DNA from: an uncultured Oribacterium sp.
GTDB taxonomy: Bacteria; Bacillota; Clostridia; Lachnospirales; Lachnospiraceae
Length of the DNA stretch: 59,306 nt
Assembly (NCBI GenBank): GCA_946413525.1
Contig: CAMKKZ010000023.1
Span: 1-59,306, forward strand
Direction: 5' to 3'
Part shown: piece by piece, positions 24,692 to 33,435 of the stretch
Numbering within the stretch: the first letter of the stretch is position 1
Layout: each line of letters begins with the position of its first letter
The notes under the pieces: model-generated
What the model saw: only the letters and a program-made list of their open reading frames with translations
The model's database searches: none
What the model was told of the DNA's origin: nothing
Position numbers and translations under genes: made by a program

Positions 24692-25396
24692 TCAGGCACT
24701 GACAACTGTGCCGATATTCTCCCCTCTGAGAGCCCTGAGGATCCCGTCAGGCTCCTTCAGCGAAAAGATCCGGAGCGGCATATGGTTATCTATGCAGAGC
24801 GCGGATGCCGCAAGGTCAATCACCTTGAGCCTCCTTTCCATCACTTCTCCGATGCTGATTTCTGAAAAGCGTACGGCGGCGGGGTTTTCCGCCGGATCCG
24901 AATCATACACGGCATCAATCGACTTCGCCAGCAGCACCTCATCGCATTCAAGCTCGATTGCCCTCAGCACGACGCCGGTATCCGTTGTGAAATACGGATG
25001 GCCCGTTCCTCCGGCGAGAAACATGACGTTTCCCTCCGCCATGAGAGCCAGCGCCCTGTCCCTGTGAAACAATTCCGCCATATCCCCGATCGCTATGGAA
25101 GACATGACGAATGCCGGAATCCCCTCTGAACGGAAAATCTCGGATACGTAAATGCAATTCATGACCGTGGCCAGCATGCCGACCTGGTCTGCCTTGTACC
25201 TGGGGACGGCCTCGGAATTCCTGCCCCTCCAAAAGTTTCCTCCGCCAATTACGACGGCCAGTTCAACTCCCTGCTCCAAAGCTTTCCTAACTTCCCTGGC
25301 CACGGACTGGATCGTGTAATCGTCAAAACCGAAGCCCTTGTCCCCCGAAAGCGCCTCACCGGAAAGCTTCAGCATCACCCTTCTTTTTTTTGGCAT
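24692..25396 (-). CDS. pyrH: Uridylate kinase
   Basis: 234 aa hexameric bacterial UMP kinase of the amino acid kinase fold. RRVMLKLSGEALSGDKGFGF opens the protein, followed by VVIGGGNFWRGRN, DQVGMLATVMN and FLAGGTGHPYFTTDT; LLAKSIDAVYDSDP is the nucleotide-binding C-terminal part. It phosphorylates UMP to UDP. ATG 25396 follows GGAAGG. First gene of the operon that reaches polC. A promoter lies about 27 nt upstream. Confidence 0.97.
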   Translation of the reverse strand: MPKKRRVMLKLSGEALSGDKGFGFDDYTIQSVAREVRKALEQGVELAVVIGGGNFWRGRNSEAVPRYKADQVGMLATVMNCIYVSEIFRSEGIPAFVMSSIAIGDMAELFHRDRALALMAEGNVMFLAGGTGHPYFTTDTGVVLRAIELECDEVLLAKSIDAVYDSDPAENPAAVRFSEISIGEVMERRLKVIDLAASALCIDNHMPLRIFSLKEPDGILRALRGENIGTVVSA

Positions 25397-25422
25397 CCCT
25401 TCCTCCTTCGGATTTTGTAACT

Positions 25423-25451
25423 ATTATACTCACAGGCGATAAGATTTGCAG
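25423..25451 (-). promoter_or_regulatory. Candidate promoter of the pyrH-polC operon
   Basis: TATAAT (25423-25428), a 17-nt spacer and a weak CTGCAA -35 (25446-25451) on the minus strand, close upstream of pyrH. Confidence 0.55.
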
Positions 25452-25624
25452 CGAGTATACCATAATCACGTAATGTAGGCAAGAACAGGCGCAGCCGGCC
25501 GCATCACGCTATCACCTTGCCATTGACTTGCTTGCCGTCCATGCCATCTTTCTTTCTGCCTAGCTTCCGTCCATGCCATCTTGCTTTCTGCCTTGCTTAC
25601 CGTCTATGTTGTCTTTCACTCTGC

Positions 25625-26143
25625 CTATGCTGTTTTTTTCTTTCCGAATCCTTCCGCGAAAATTGCTTTGTCAATGGCAAAAATGATGACCATGGAAACG
25701 CCCCCGGTGACCACCGTGGTCACGATGTTCCGTATGCCGTCCGGCACGTTGAAAGCTGCCGTTACCGGGTTCCATATACAAGTAAAGAGATTCATAATGA
25801 AAAACACCCCCAGAGCGCCGGCAAAGTGGCAGGGAAGCTGGGCGAGAACGGGTCCCTTGCTCCGAAAGGTCACATTACGCTGCAATGGGAAGTTAATGCA
25901 TTCCCCCAGGATAATGGACGTGAAATTTGCCAGTGTGAAAGCAAGCCCCCCATCGGCAAGGCTGTTTCCGATAGCCGCCAGCGGCAGCGGCACTCCCATT
26001 ACGGATACATTCAAGCCGGGCCACGCCCAGGCCACGTCCCCGACCATATTACGGAACATGGCGGGCAGGAAAGTCAGCAGCCCCCATTTCAGAAAGGTCA
26101 CAACATAACTGAATATCAGAAAAAGCCCCCCTCCCTGATCCAT
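25625..26143 (-). CDS. GtrA-like membrane protein, apparent 5' frameshift
   Basis: 172 aa with four hydrophobic segments and the GtrA/DPMS signature ANFTSIILGECINFPLQRNV (PF04138). Such proteins are thought to help move polyprenyl-linked sugars across the membrane. The open frame starts at ATG 26143, which has no ribosome site. A strong site (GGAGGAGAAGGG) instead serves ATG 26181, which encodes a typical N-terminus (MNSFAEKHPKAAQWIREGG) but hits TGA after 22 codons. The two frames would join if the G6 run at 26126-26131 had one more G. The gene may be broken, phase-variable or a sequencing artefact. Confidence 0.7.
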   Translation of the reverse strand: MDQGGGLFLIFSYVVTFLKWGLLTFLPAMFRNMVGDVAWAWPGLNVSVMGVPLPLAAIGNSLADGGLAFTLANFTSIILGECINFPLQRNVTFRSKGPVLAQLPCHFAGALGVFFIMNLFTCIWNPVTAAFNVPDGIRNIVTTVVTGGVSMVIIFAIDKAIFAEGFGKKKTA

Positions 26144-26231
26144 TGCGCCGCCTTCGGATGCTTCTCCGCGAAACTGTTCATAATCCCTTCTCCTCCACTA
26201 ATTCACTCTTTACTGCTTTACTCCTTCTATT

Positions 26232-26418
26232 TATAAAATGGTTTACTGGCCATTTAAATTCCTGACAAACAGCCGCGGTATCGCATTGGCAGGACTCTGT
26301 AAATCCAGAGAAACGCTGATTCAAGCGTTTCCGGCGCCGAAAACGCGCAGCGCAGCGGCAAATTTCCTTTGTTTTTTCGTGTGTATCATAAGGAAATGCT
26401 GATTTAATCAGCATTTCC
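26232..26418. repeat. Dispersed repeat 'D' with three hairpins
   Basis: Contains stems ACTCTGTA..CCAGAG-type, AAACGCTGATTCAAGCGTTT and AAGGAAATGCTGATTTAATC..CATTTCCTT. The reverse complement closely matches 48031-48172. It ends at the DUF1846 stop and may serve as its terminator. Confidence 0.65.
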
Positions 26419-27903
26419 TTAGCGATGGAACAACTTCTTGGTCTGGTATTGCGGCTCGCAGGTCAGATGGACCCCCAATTCATGGAAGGTGTGTTCATCT
26501 ACATTGGCCAATATGACCGAGGAATGCATCTCGCAATCCTTCAGCCTTGAAAGCTGCTGCATGCAGAGTTCGGCATTGTCATCCGTATTCGCGCAAATGG
26601 TCAGCGCGATCAAAATCTCATCCGTATGCATTCTCGGATTATGATTTCCCAGATGGGAAACCTTGAGGTGCTGAATCGGCTCAATAATCTCCGGAGAAAG
26701 CAGCTTCACATCGTCATCAAGGCCTGCCAGCTCCTTCAGCGCGTTCAGCAGCATAGCGCCGCAGGCGCCCAGAAGCGCGCTGGTTTTTCCGGTCACAATC
26801 CTTCCGTCCGGAAGCTCTATGGCAGCGGCCGGCTCACCGGTCAGCTCGGCTTTCTGCCTGGCAGCCGCCACTACCGGACGATCCGAAATGCTTATCCCTC
26901 CCTTTTCCATCAGGATCTGCACTTTTTCCACCACTTCGGATTTTCCGGTTCCTTTTCGGAGATCCACAGAGGCCTGATAATACCTCCGTATGATTTCCTG
27001 GCAGGCCGCCTGCCGTACAACCTCATCGTCCACGATGCAGTTGCCTGCCATGTTCACGCCCATATCCGTTGGGGATTTGTAGGGGGACTCCCCGTAAATA
27101 CGGTTGAACATGGCCCTGAGAACGGGGAAAACCTCCACATCCCTGTTATAATTCACTGCCGCGACCCCGTATTCTTCCAAATGATAGGGATCGATCATAT
27201 TGATATCATTCAAATCCGCCGTAGCGGCCTCATAGGCCAACTGCAGGGGGTGCTGCAGGGGAATGTTCCAGATTGGAAAGGTTTCAAACTTCGCGTATCC
27301 GGCACAGACGCCGTGCTGATGCTCCTGATAAAGCTGTGAAAGGCATACAGCCATCTTTCCTGACCCGGGACCAGGCGCGGTCACTACCACCAGGGAATGC
27401 GTGGTCTTTATATAATCGTTTTTTCCAAAACCATCCTCACTTATGATCAACTGCACATTGGATGGATATCCCGGAATACTGTAATGCCTGTAAACGCGGA
27501 TTCCGAGAGCCTCCAGCTTCTTCTGATAACCCGCGGCGCTCTCTTGCCCTTCAAACCTTGTCAATACCACGGAACCCACATAAAGCCCGTAGCCACGGAA
27601 CTCGTCGATCAGTCTCAGGACATCGAGGTCATATGTTATGCCGAGATCTCCTCTCACCTTGTTTTTTTCAATATCTCCCGCATTAATGGCGATTACGATC
27701 TCCACATCCTCCTTCAGTTCCCTAAGCATGCGGATCTTGGAATCCGGCTGGAAGCCCGGCAGAACACGGCTAGCGTGAAAATCATCAAAAAGCTTGCCTC
27801 CGAACTCCATATACAGCTTGCCTCCGAATTTGGCAATCCTTTCCTTAATGTGGCTGGACTGGGTTTTCAGATATTTTTCATTGTCAAATCCCGTCTTGAA
27901 CAT
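26419..27903 (-). CDS. DUF1846 family protein
   Basis: 494 aa, the usual length of DUF1846 (PF08903), a conserved Firmicute family without established biochemical function. Recognisable segments: GFDNEKYLKTQSSHIKERI, KLYMEFGGKLFDDFHASRVL, VVVTAPGPGSGKMAVCLSQL (P-loop-like), NMAGNCIVDDEVVR and LGNHNPRMHTDEILIAL. No signal peptide; expected cytosolic. The start ATG 27903 has only a distant AGGAAGG. A 23-24-bp tandem array lies upstream (27968-28096). It appears monocistronic. Confidence 0.9.
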   Translation of the reverse strand: MFKTGFDNEKYLKTQSSHIKERIAKFGGKLYMEFGGKLFDDFHASRVLPGFQPDSKIRMLRELKEDVEIVIAINAGDIEKNKVRGDLGITYDLDVLRLIDEFRGYGLYVGSVVLTRFEGQESAAGYQKKLEALGIRVYRHYSIPGYPSNVQLIISEDGFGKNDYIKTTHSLVVVTAPGPGSGKMAVCLSQLYQEHQHGVCAGYAKFETFPIWNIPLQHPLQLAYEAATADLNDINMIDPYHLEEYGVAAVNYNRDVEVFPVLRAMFNRIYGESPYKSPTDMGVNMAGNCIVDDEVVRQAACQEIIRRYYQASVDLRKGTGKSEVVEKVQILMEKGGISISDRPVVAAARQKAELTGEPAAAIELPDGRIVTGKTSALLGACGAMLLNALKELAGLDDDVKLLSPEIIEPIQHLKVSHLGNHNPRMHTDEILIALTICANTDDNAELCMQQLSRLKDCEMHSSVILANVDEHTFHELGVHLTCEPQYQTKKLFHR

Positions 27904-27967
27904 TCGCCCGTGCCCCTTCCTGTTAATGCATTGTTATTTACTTGTTTTCAAATGCTATTCATGATCT

Positions 27968-28096
27968 TTTGTATGCTAATTATAATCTCTTTTTTAATAC
28001 TATTTATAATCTCTTTTTCATGCTGATTATAATCTCTTTTTTCATGCTGATTATAATCTCTTTTTCACACGATTTATAATCTCCTTTTTTATGCAG
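27968..28096. repeat. 5 x 23-24-bp tandem repeat containing TATAATCTC
   Basis: Units ATGCTGATTATAATCTCTTT plus TTC recur with TATAAT at 27981, 28005, 28028, 28052 and 28075. The array is AT-rich, unlike its surroundings, and lies 65 bp upstream of the DUF1846 gene. Confidence 0.88.
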
Positions 28097-28143
28097 TTAT
28101 TCAATGCCTTCGTGAGTTTCTGTGATGTGTTCTTTAACGATTT

Positions 28144-28303
28144 GTAAGCATTCAGCATCCTCTGGATTTCAGAGAATTTCAAATGGAGCTCGCTCTTCCT
28201 TTGGAATTCTCTGAAGTCCAGAGGGTGGGCAAGGCGCGGAGCGCCTCTGAACGACCACATGGGCAGTCGCCAAAGGCGACTGCAAACAGGGTGCTGAATA
28301 GTT
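28144..28303. mobile_element. MITE-like element, copy A
   Basis: A 160-bp non-coding unit bounded by GTAAGCATTCAGCATCCTCTGG-like and CAGGGTGCTGAATAGTT ends. Internal stems: CTCTGGATTTCAGAGAATT with AATTCTCTGAAGTCCAGAG, GGCGCGGAGCGCC and CAGTCGCCAAAGGCGACTG. It shares most of its sequence with 40589-40813. Confidence 0.75.
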
Positions 28304-28365
28304 CTGACAATTTTTCGTAACTGGCCACTCAAGCTGAACATCTGCGATTTTTCCAATAATTCAAG

Positions 28366-29547
28366 TCACGGGCATATAAGCAATTTTTCAGTATAATCAC
28401 TCCCTCCCTCCCCGGAAAGCATTCGATAAATATGGGACGCGAAAATATCCGTTTCGAACACACGATCATTCCCGGCCACGTGCCGGGCTGCCCATTTGGA
28501 AAGGGGCAGGGCAGGAGGTACTTTCAAAGCCCCCAGGAGTTCCCTTCCCCTCCCGCTTACGCCAAGGACGCGAAGCCATGGAGGATTGCCGCCTTCCCGA
28601 AGCCCCCCGACAAGCTTTTCCATATCTTCCTTACGAATGTCCAGCAGAATATGGAGGAAAGCCCGGCAAATACGGGAATACGTCCAATTCCTGCTTTTCG
28701 CGCGGAGCACCCGTTCCGAAAAGCCCAGAGGCTCCCCGGCCTCCCTCATTATAACCCTGCCAAGATCCCCGGAAATATCCTGGAATTCTTCCGGAGGGAT
28801 GCCCCGCTTCTTGAGTTCCAGCAAACGATAACCCAGCATGGCGGAAAGGCTGTCAGGAAAAACTGCACGCCCCCCTTTGCTTTCGGCAGCCTGTACGCCT
28901 CCTTCCTTGATTCTGTCCCGAATCTCGTGGGCGCTGGCATAGTCCTTTTTCCTGGGAACCAGGACAGCCTCCATTCCAGAGTTCAGGCGCCGCAGGGATT
29001 TCAGGTATTCAATGCCCAGTACATCGTTCGGTTCGAAATGAAACGGGAAAAGAGACCGGTCCATTGCCGCGAACCTCGCCGCCGGAAAGCTCTTCCCCTG
29101 CCGCAGCCCCTCCCTCAGGTCGAAAACAAAGCGGGATGCCTCATTATTTGTATCTGTATCTGTCATCCCGTCCCCGCACAGCAGGTAATCCGCGGCAGCG
29201 GAAAGACGCGCCATATCCCCGCATTCCGAACCAAAAACCAGCATATCCGCAAAGCCGGTCGCCGTGAGAATTGCAACGGAACCCTCCGCGAAAAATTCGG
29301 CCGACGAGGTGGAAAAAAATACGGGCAGCATCAAAACGAGATCCACGCCGTTCGAAAGCGCCTCCCGTGCCCTCCTGTATTTTGAAAAGATGGCCGGCTC
29401 CCCCCTCTGCACAAAGTCCCCGGACATGACAGCCACCACATAATCCCCTCCAAAGCGCTTTTTGGCCTGGTCAATGAAATATCGGTGTCCCTCATGAAAG
29501 GGGTTGAACTCCGCGACGAAGGCAAGCACCTTTTTCCCCCTGAACAT
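28366..29547 (-). CDS. tmcAL: tRNA(Met) cytidine acetate ligase TmcAL
   Basis: 393 aa nucleotidyltransferase-fold protein. VLAFVAEFNPFHEGHRYFID carries the HxGH ATP-binding motif, MSGDFVQRGEPAIFSKYRRA and FFSTSSAEFFAEGSVA are TmcAL signatures, and LGIEYLKSLRR follows. It uses acetate and ATP to make N4-acetylcytidine at the wobble base of elongator tRNA-Met in Firmicutes. It lies 8 nt after the DUF711 gene in the same direction and was probably formerly annotated as a generic nucleotidyltransferase. Complete. Confidence 0.92.
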   Translation of the reverse strand: MFRGKKVLAFVAEFNPFHEGHRYFIDQAKKRFGGDYVVAVMSGDFVQRGEPAIFSKYRRAREALSNGVDLVLMLPVFFSTSSAEFFAEGSVAILTATGFADMLVFGSECGDMARLSAAADYLLCGDGMTDTDTNNEASRFVFDLREGLRQGKSFPAARFAAMDRSLFPFHFEPNDVLGIEYLKSLRRLNSGMEAVLVPRKKDYASAHEIRDRIKEGGVQAAESKGGRAVFPDSLSAMLGYRLLELKKRGIPPEEFQDISGDLGRVIMREAGEPLGFSERVLRAKSRNWTYSRICRAFLHILLDIRKEDMEKLVGGLREGGNPPWLRVLGVSGRGRELLGALKVPPALPLSKWAARHVAGNDRVFETDIFASHIYRMLSGEGGSDYTEKLLICP

Positions 29548-29555
29548 CCCAAACC

Positions 29556-30929
29556 TCAGTTTCGGAAGGAGTGGACAGGCGCCGGTATCCTTCCGGGACG
29601 CCTGACAAAGGCAGCGCAGGAAAAGGGATTCACCTTCATGACAGGCGCATGCCCAAGGAGTCCGCCAAAGTCCACCGTGTCTCCCGCCGCCTTTCCAAAG
29701 GCCGGGATAATGCGGACCGCGGTAGTCTTCTGGTTCACCATCCCTATAGCCGCCTCATCAGCAATGATTCCGGAAATCGTTTCCGCTGACGTATCGCCGG
29801 GAACCGCAATCATATCCAGGCCTACGGAACAGACCGAGGTCATGGCTTCCAGCTTCTCAATCCCAAGGGCTCCGGCCTCCACCGCATTGATCATCCCCTG
29901 GTCCTCGGAAACCGGGATGAAGGCGCCGGAAAGCCCCCCCACCGATGAGGAGGCCATAATGCCTCCCTTCTTCACCTGATCATTGAGCATGGCCAGCGCG
30001 GCGGTCGTTCCGGGCGCCCCGGTTCTCTCAAGCCCCATCGCTTCCAGAATATCGGAAACGGAATCTCCGATGGCAGGCGTGGGGGCCAGGGAAAGGTCGA
30101 GTATTCCAAAGGGCACTCCCAGCATGCGGGAGGCTTCCCTGCCCACGAGCTGGCCGACCCTTGTCACCTTGAAAGCCGTCTTCTTGATGGTTTCCGCCAA
30201 TTCCTCAAAATCCATTCCTGCCGCGTTCCTCAGTGCCTCCCTGACCACTCCCGGACCGGACACGCCCACATTCAGCACGCAGTCTGCCTCTGCAGTGCCA
30301 TGGAAGGCTCCGGCCATGAACGGATTGTCTCCCGGCGCATTGCAGAATACCACCAGCTTCGCGCAGGCTGAAGAATTGCTCTCCCTGGACTTGTATGCCG
30401 CCGAAAGGATCATTTCACCCATAAGGCGGACCGCGTCCATATTGATTCCTGACCTGGTAGAGGCCAGATTAACCGAGGAGCAGATGACGCGGGTTTCTGA
30501 AAGGGCGTCCGGAATGGAAAGAATCAGGTTTCTGTCAGCCTCTGTCATGCCCTTCTCGCAAAGCGAGGAAAAACCTCCGAGGAAGTCAACCGAAAGAGCC
30601 GCAGCCGCCTTATCCAGCACCAGGGCAGCTTTCACAAAATCCTCCGGACTTTTGCATGACCCCGCGCCCGCAATGGCCAAAGGGGTCACGGAAATCCGCT
30701 TATTCACAATAGGGATGCCATATTCCCTTGAAATCCTCTCCCCCGTGGAAACCAGACGCTCCGCCTTCCTGGTAATCTTCTCATAGATTTTCCCGCAGAA
30801 AGAGGAAAGATCCGAATCCGCGCAGTCCAGAAGGCTGATTCCCATTGTAATGGTGCGGACATCGAGATTATTATGTTCGATCATGTTATTCGTTTCCAGA
30901 ACTTCCACCGTATTGATGTCCTGCGTCAT
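29556..30929 (-). CDS. DUF711/UPF0210 (PFL family) protein
   Basis: 457 aa, usual for this family (PF05167). It has [17 protein letters not shown] near the N-terminus, [54 protein letters not shown] and [24 protein letters not shown] sequence. Its relationship to glycyl radical enzymes is only by fold; no glycyl radical domain is evident. The function is not established. The preceding gene encodes an ACT-domain UPF0237 protein, a common pairing that suggests ligand-dependent control. A perfect palindrome separates them. Confidence 0.9.
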   Translation of the reverse strand: MTQDINTVEVLETNNMIEHNNLDVRTITMGISLLDCADSDLSSFCGKIYEKITRKAERLVSTGERISREYGIPIVNKRISVTPLAIAGAGSCKSPEDFVKAALVLDKAAAALSVDFLGGFSSLCEKGMTEADRNLILSIPDALSETRVICSSVNLASTRSGINMDAVRLMGEMILSAAYKSRESNSSACAKLVVFCNAPGDNPFMAGAFHGTAEADCVLNVGVSGPGVVREALRNAAGMDFEELAETIKKTAFKVTRVGQLVGREASRMLGVPFGILDLSLAPTPAIGDSVSDILEAMGLERTGAPGTTAALAMLNDQVKKGGIMASSSVGGLSGAFIPVSEDQGMINAVEAGALGIEKLEAMTSVCSVGLDMIAVPGDTSAETISGIIADEAAIGMVNQKTTAVRIIPAFGKAAGDTVDFGGLLGHAPVMKVNPFSCAAFVRRPGRIPAPVHSFRN

Positions 30930-30987
30930 AAAGATGCCCCCCGTTCCATTATCCCATATCTATAGTATAAAGAAGCGCCATATACGG

Positions 30988-31017
30988 ATTTGAATGTCCC
31001 TGATGGGACATTCAAAT
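30988..31017. terminator. Perfect palindrome between the ACT and DUF711 genes
   Basis: TTTGAATGTCCC-tgat-GGGACATTCAAA is a 12-bp perfect stem overlapping the ACT gene stop. There is no long T tail, so it may stall or process RNA rather than terminate fully. Confidence 0.55.
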
Positions 31018-31287
31018 CCTGTGCATCATTGTGAAGATTTCTTCGAGCTGGAGTTTGATGGAAACCCCGATCTCCTCCCCCAGTTTTTTCAGGCCGTCGG
31101 ATATGTCGTCGATGGTCTCCTCCACCAGGGAGGAGACGTCCACGACCATCATCATGTTGAAATACCCGCCGGTAATCGTCTGGGAAATGTCAAGTATGTT
31201 AATGCCCCTGTCTGAAAGGAAGGTACAGACCTTCGCTATAATGCCCACGGAATCCTTTCCGACCACCGTAATGATTGCCTTCCTCAT
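31012..31287 (-). CDS. ACT-domain protein (UPF0237)
   Basis: 91 aa from ATG 31287 (GAGAAGAGG site). KAIITVVGKDSVGIIAKVCT then FLSDRGINILDISQTITGGYF make one ACT domain (beta-alpha-beta-beta-alpha-beta) spanning the whole protein. Such small ACT proteins bind amino acids and act as regulators. Paired with the DUF711 gene downstream. Its start region overlaps the end of the MBL gene upstream (31307) by spacing of only 19 nt, so they are probably co-transcribed. Confidence 0.9.
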   Translation of the reverse strand: MRKAIITVVGKDSVGIIAKVCTFLSDRGINILDISQTITGGYFNMMMVVDVSSLVEETIDDISDGLKKLGEEIGVSIKLQLEEIFTMMHRI

Positions 31288-31306
31288 CCTCTTCTCCCTT
31301 CCTGCC

Positions 31307-32104
31307 TCACCATTCCAAAACCTCCGAAAGACCATTCCGTTTCGCTATGCTGATTGAAATATCCGATGATCTGTAGGGGCTTTCGGATGAATCTATTTCT
31401 TCCTTTACCGTGCAGAGCGCCTTCTCCGGCGTATTGTTTTCCTTGCTTAGATGGGCAAGAAAGATATGCCGAAGCCCTCCGTGCAGAATCTTGTCACAAA
31501 GCTTCCCGGCATCCTCATTGGAAAGATGCCCCCGGTCAGAAAGAATCCGTCTTTTAAGATAAAGCGGATATCGCCCGCTGCAGAGCATGCCCGGATCATG
31601 ATTGGCCTCCAGAAGGACGGCGTCAAGCCCCCGGAGATTCGACAGAATGTAATCATCATACGCCCCAAGATCCGTGGCAACAGCCGCGCTTTTTCCGCCA
31701 GCCTCAAGCCGGTACCCGACGGGATCCGCCGCGTCATGCCCGATGGAAAAGGCCGTCACCTCCATGTCCCCAAGCCTGACAGGCTCCTCTGGCCGCAGTG
31801 GATGGAGAAGCTCCCTCGGGATGTCCCCACCGCCCTTCTGGAGCAGCAGCTCCTGCAGCGTGCCCAACGTGCCGTATATTGGAATCCCGTACTTTGCGGA
31901 AACTCGTCCTGCCGCTTTCACATGGTCTGAATGTTCATGCGTCAGGAAAATGGCGTCAATATCTCGAAAGCAAAGTTCCAGTTCCTCAAGCCCTTCCCCA
32001 ATGTCCTTCATGCTCACGCCCACATCTACCAGGATATGTGTACTCGTTGTGCCTATATAGCTCACATTACCGCTGGAACCGCTTGCAATACTTGTAAACC
32101 TCAT
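31307..32104 (-). CDS. MBL-fold metallohydrolase (YycJ/WalJ-like)
   Basis: 265 aa. SIASGSSGNVSYIGTTSTHI then LVDVGVSMKDI is the usual start of this subgroup. The metal motif is FLTHEHSDHVKAAG, with further ligands in FSIGHDAADPVGY and LLEANHDPGML, and AHLSKENNTPEKA near the end. Members are phosphodiesterase/nuclease-like enzymes linked to the WalRK system or DNA repair. Its start overlaps the coaE end (32067-32104), showing tight operon packing. No walRK genes are nearby. Confidence 0.88.
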   Translation of the reverse strand: MRFTSIASGSSGNVSYIGTTSTHILVDVGVSMKDIGEGLEELELCFRDIDAIFLTHEHSDHVKAAGRVSAKYGIPIYGTLGTLQELLLQKGGGDIPRELLHPLRPEEPVRLGDMEVTAFSIGHDAADPVGYRLEAGGKSAAVATDLGAYDDYILSNLRGLDAVLLEANHDPGMLCSGRYPLYLKRRILSDRGHLSNEDAGKLCDKILHGGLRHIFLAHLSKENNTPEKALCTVKEEIDSSESPYRSSDISISIAKRNGLSEVLEW

Positions 32105-32657
32105 CTGTGGCTTCCTTTAAAGAACGGGAATTGTCCACCTCAAAAGTGGCAAGCTCCCTGTAAAAAGAATCCGGGGGCTGGACGGACAGCACAGCTTCCG
32201 CATCCTTCCTCCCCATCCCCCTGCTTTCCTCCAGCCTGCTCAGGCGTGTTTCCCTGTCCGCGTAAACAAAGCAACAGGCATCCGCGGCATCCGCATATTT
32301 CTTCACAGGCAGAGCGGTTTCCACTGCAAGATTCCTCCCCTCTGACCGGCAGGCGCGTATCTGCCTCTCCACTTCCTCCCATACGGCGGGATGTACGATT
32401 TCTTCCACTGCGGCGCGCAGGCCGGGATCCCGGTAAATACGCTCCCTTATCAAGGGAAGGCGGAGGGTAGCTCCCCCCTCCGCCACAATATCCTCCCCCA
32501 TCAGGCCGCGCAAAGCCGAAAATACCGGATTCCCATTTCGATAAAAGGATTTTGCCAGGTCATCCGTCCTCAGCCCCTGAAAATGGCATTCCTCCGTAAG
32601 GAAGGACATGACAGCGCTCTTCCCGCTTCCAATGCCGCCAATCAAAAGAAGGATCAT
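32067..32657 (-). CDS. coaE: Dephospho-CoA kinase
   Basis: 196 aa, normal for CoaE, the last enzyme of coenzyme A synthesis. The P-loop is LLIGGIGSGKSAVM, followed by LRTDDLAK (usual substrate aspartate), EIVHPAVWEEVERQI and VYADRETRLSRLEES with the lid-region arginines. Its ATG overlaps the TGA of the preceding 100-aa gene (ATGA), and its 3' end overlaps the MBL gene. It thus lies at the tail of the ABC-transporter operon, an unusual setting. Confidence 0.92.
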   Translation of the reverse strand: MILLLIGGIGSGKSAVMSFLTEECHFQGLRTDDLAKSFYRNGNPVFSALRGLMGEDIVAEGGATLRLPLIRERIYRDPGLRAAVEEIVHPAVWEEVERQIRACRSEGRNLAVETALPVKKYADAADACCFVYADRETRLSRLEESRGMGRKDAEAVLSVQPPDSFYRELATFEVDNSRSLKEATDEVYKYCKRFQR

Positions 32658-32956
32658 ACCTTCCCCCTCTCTTTTGCCTGAAATGCCGCAAAATATGGAG
32701 CCTTCCTGTCATTCATCCATTTTCTGGCTTCTTCCAGCCCCTCCTCCGAAAAAGGGAAACGCCCCTCCTCCCGGAGAGAGGGATCCGTTGCCGCATAGGA
32801 ATACGGCTCCGGCCATACCGTGCAAAGAAGCTCCGGTTCAGAGTTGGATGCTGCATCCTTTTCCAGCCTGTAACGCATGCCCTCGGAAGAACCGGTAAAG
32901 GGTTCCTTCGCAAGGAACCCGGTATGCATGATGTCCGAAACACCGATCTCCCTCAT
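32654..32956 (-). CDS. Conserved small hypothetical protein in the ABC operon
   Basis: 100 aa, not recognised as a named family. It begins MREIGVSDIMHTGFLAKEPF and has GMRYRLEKD, a proline/aromatic segment TVWPEPYSYAATDPS and a helical C-terminus (FSEEGLEEARKWMNDRK). Four-nucleotide overlaps with both neighbours (DUF6672-like upstream, coaE downstream) show that it is a real, translationally coupled gene. No signal peptide or membrane segment. Probably cytosolic. Confidence 0.75.
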   Translation of the reverse strand: MREIGVSDIMHTGFLAKEPFTGSSEGMRYRLEKDAASNSEPELLCTVWPEPYSYAATDPSLREEGRFPFSEEGLEEARKWMNDRKAPYFAAFQAKERGKV

Positions 32957-33435
32957 CCTTCCATGGCCTCCATGAAGGCCTCGTCAGAGAATTCATCCGT
33001 CACAACCGACTCATCCTCGGGCGCCTCCGGCTCTGCCGTCTGGACGAATTCCGAAAGATATGCCTCGGGCGGCAGACCTGCCAGCATGGCCGGGAGGTTC
33101 AGGATAATGCCGTCCATATTATAAGGAAGGGGCATCCGGACGGAATGCGCGGTAGTCTCCCCGCCCTTTTCCTTCGTCACCTCAAGAAGCATGCGGAAAT
33201 TCTGGCCCATCCACGGGGACATGCCCCTCTCCCTTTTTCCCAGCTTCGCCACCTGCTCGTCATTCACATATACGCTGATCCGGTATGGCGCCTCATAGGC
33301 CTGTCCCTGGTATTCCAAGGTCTTGTTGTCAAAATAAACAGTATGTCCCCTGCCGATAACAAACATCAGGGCGGCAATCAGCACCAGCAGCGCCACGGCG
33401 CCGGCCCGGAACAGGAACCTTCTTTTATTTTTCAT
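32953..33435 (-). CDS. DUF6672-like membrane-anchored protein of the ABC operon
   Basis: 160 aa from ATG 33435 (GGAGGAAG site inside the end of the permease gene); the longer open frame is an artefact. One N-terminal membrane segment (FRAGAVALLVLIAALMFVIG) is followed by an extracytoplasmic domain (VYFDNKTLEYQGQAYEAPYR, ISVYVNDEQVAKL) and an acidic tail. I associate it with DUF6672, which accompanies DUF3798 transporters. Its role is unknown; it may assist the permease or binding protein outside the membrane. Confidence 0.7.
   Translation of the reverse strand: MKNKRRFLFRAGAVALLVLIAALMFVIGRGHTVYFDNKTLEYQGQAYEAPYRISVYVNDEQVAKLGKRERGMSPWMGQNFRMLLEVTKEKGGETTAHSVRMPLPYNMDGIILNLPAMLAGLPPEAYLSEFVQTAEPEAPEDESVVTDEFSDEAFMEAMEG

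Noticed and set aside
28051..28356. 101-aa minus-strand frame
   Set aside because: It consists of MITE copy A and the 23-24-bp repeat array; no ribosome site.
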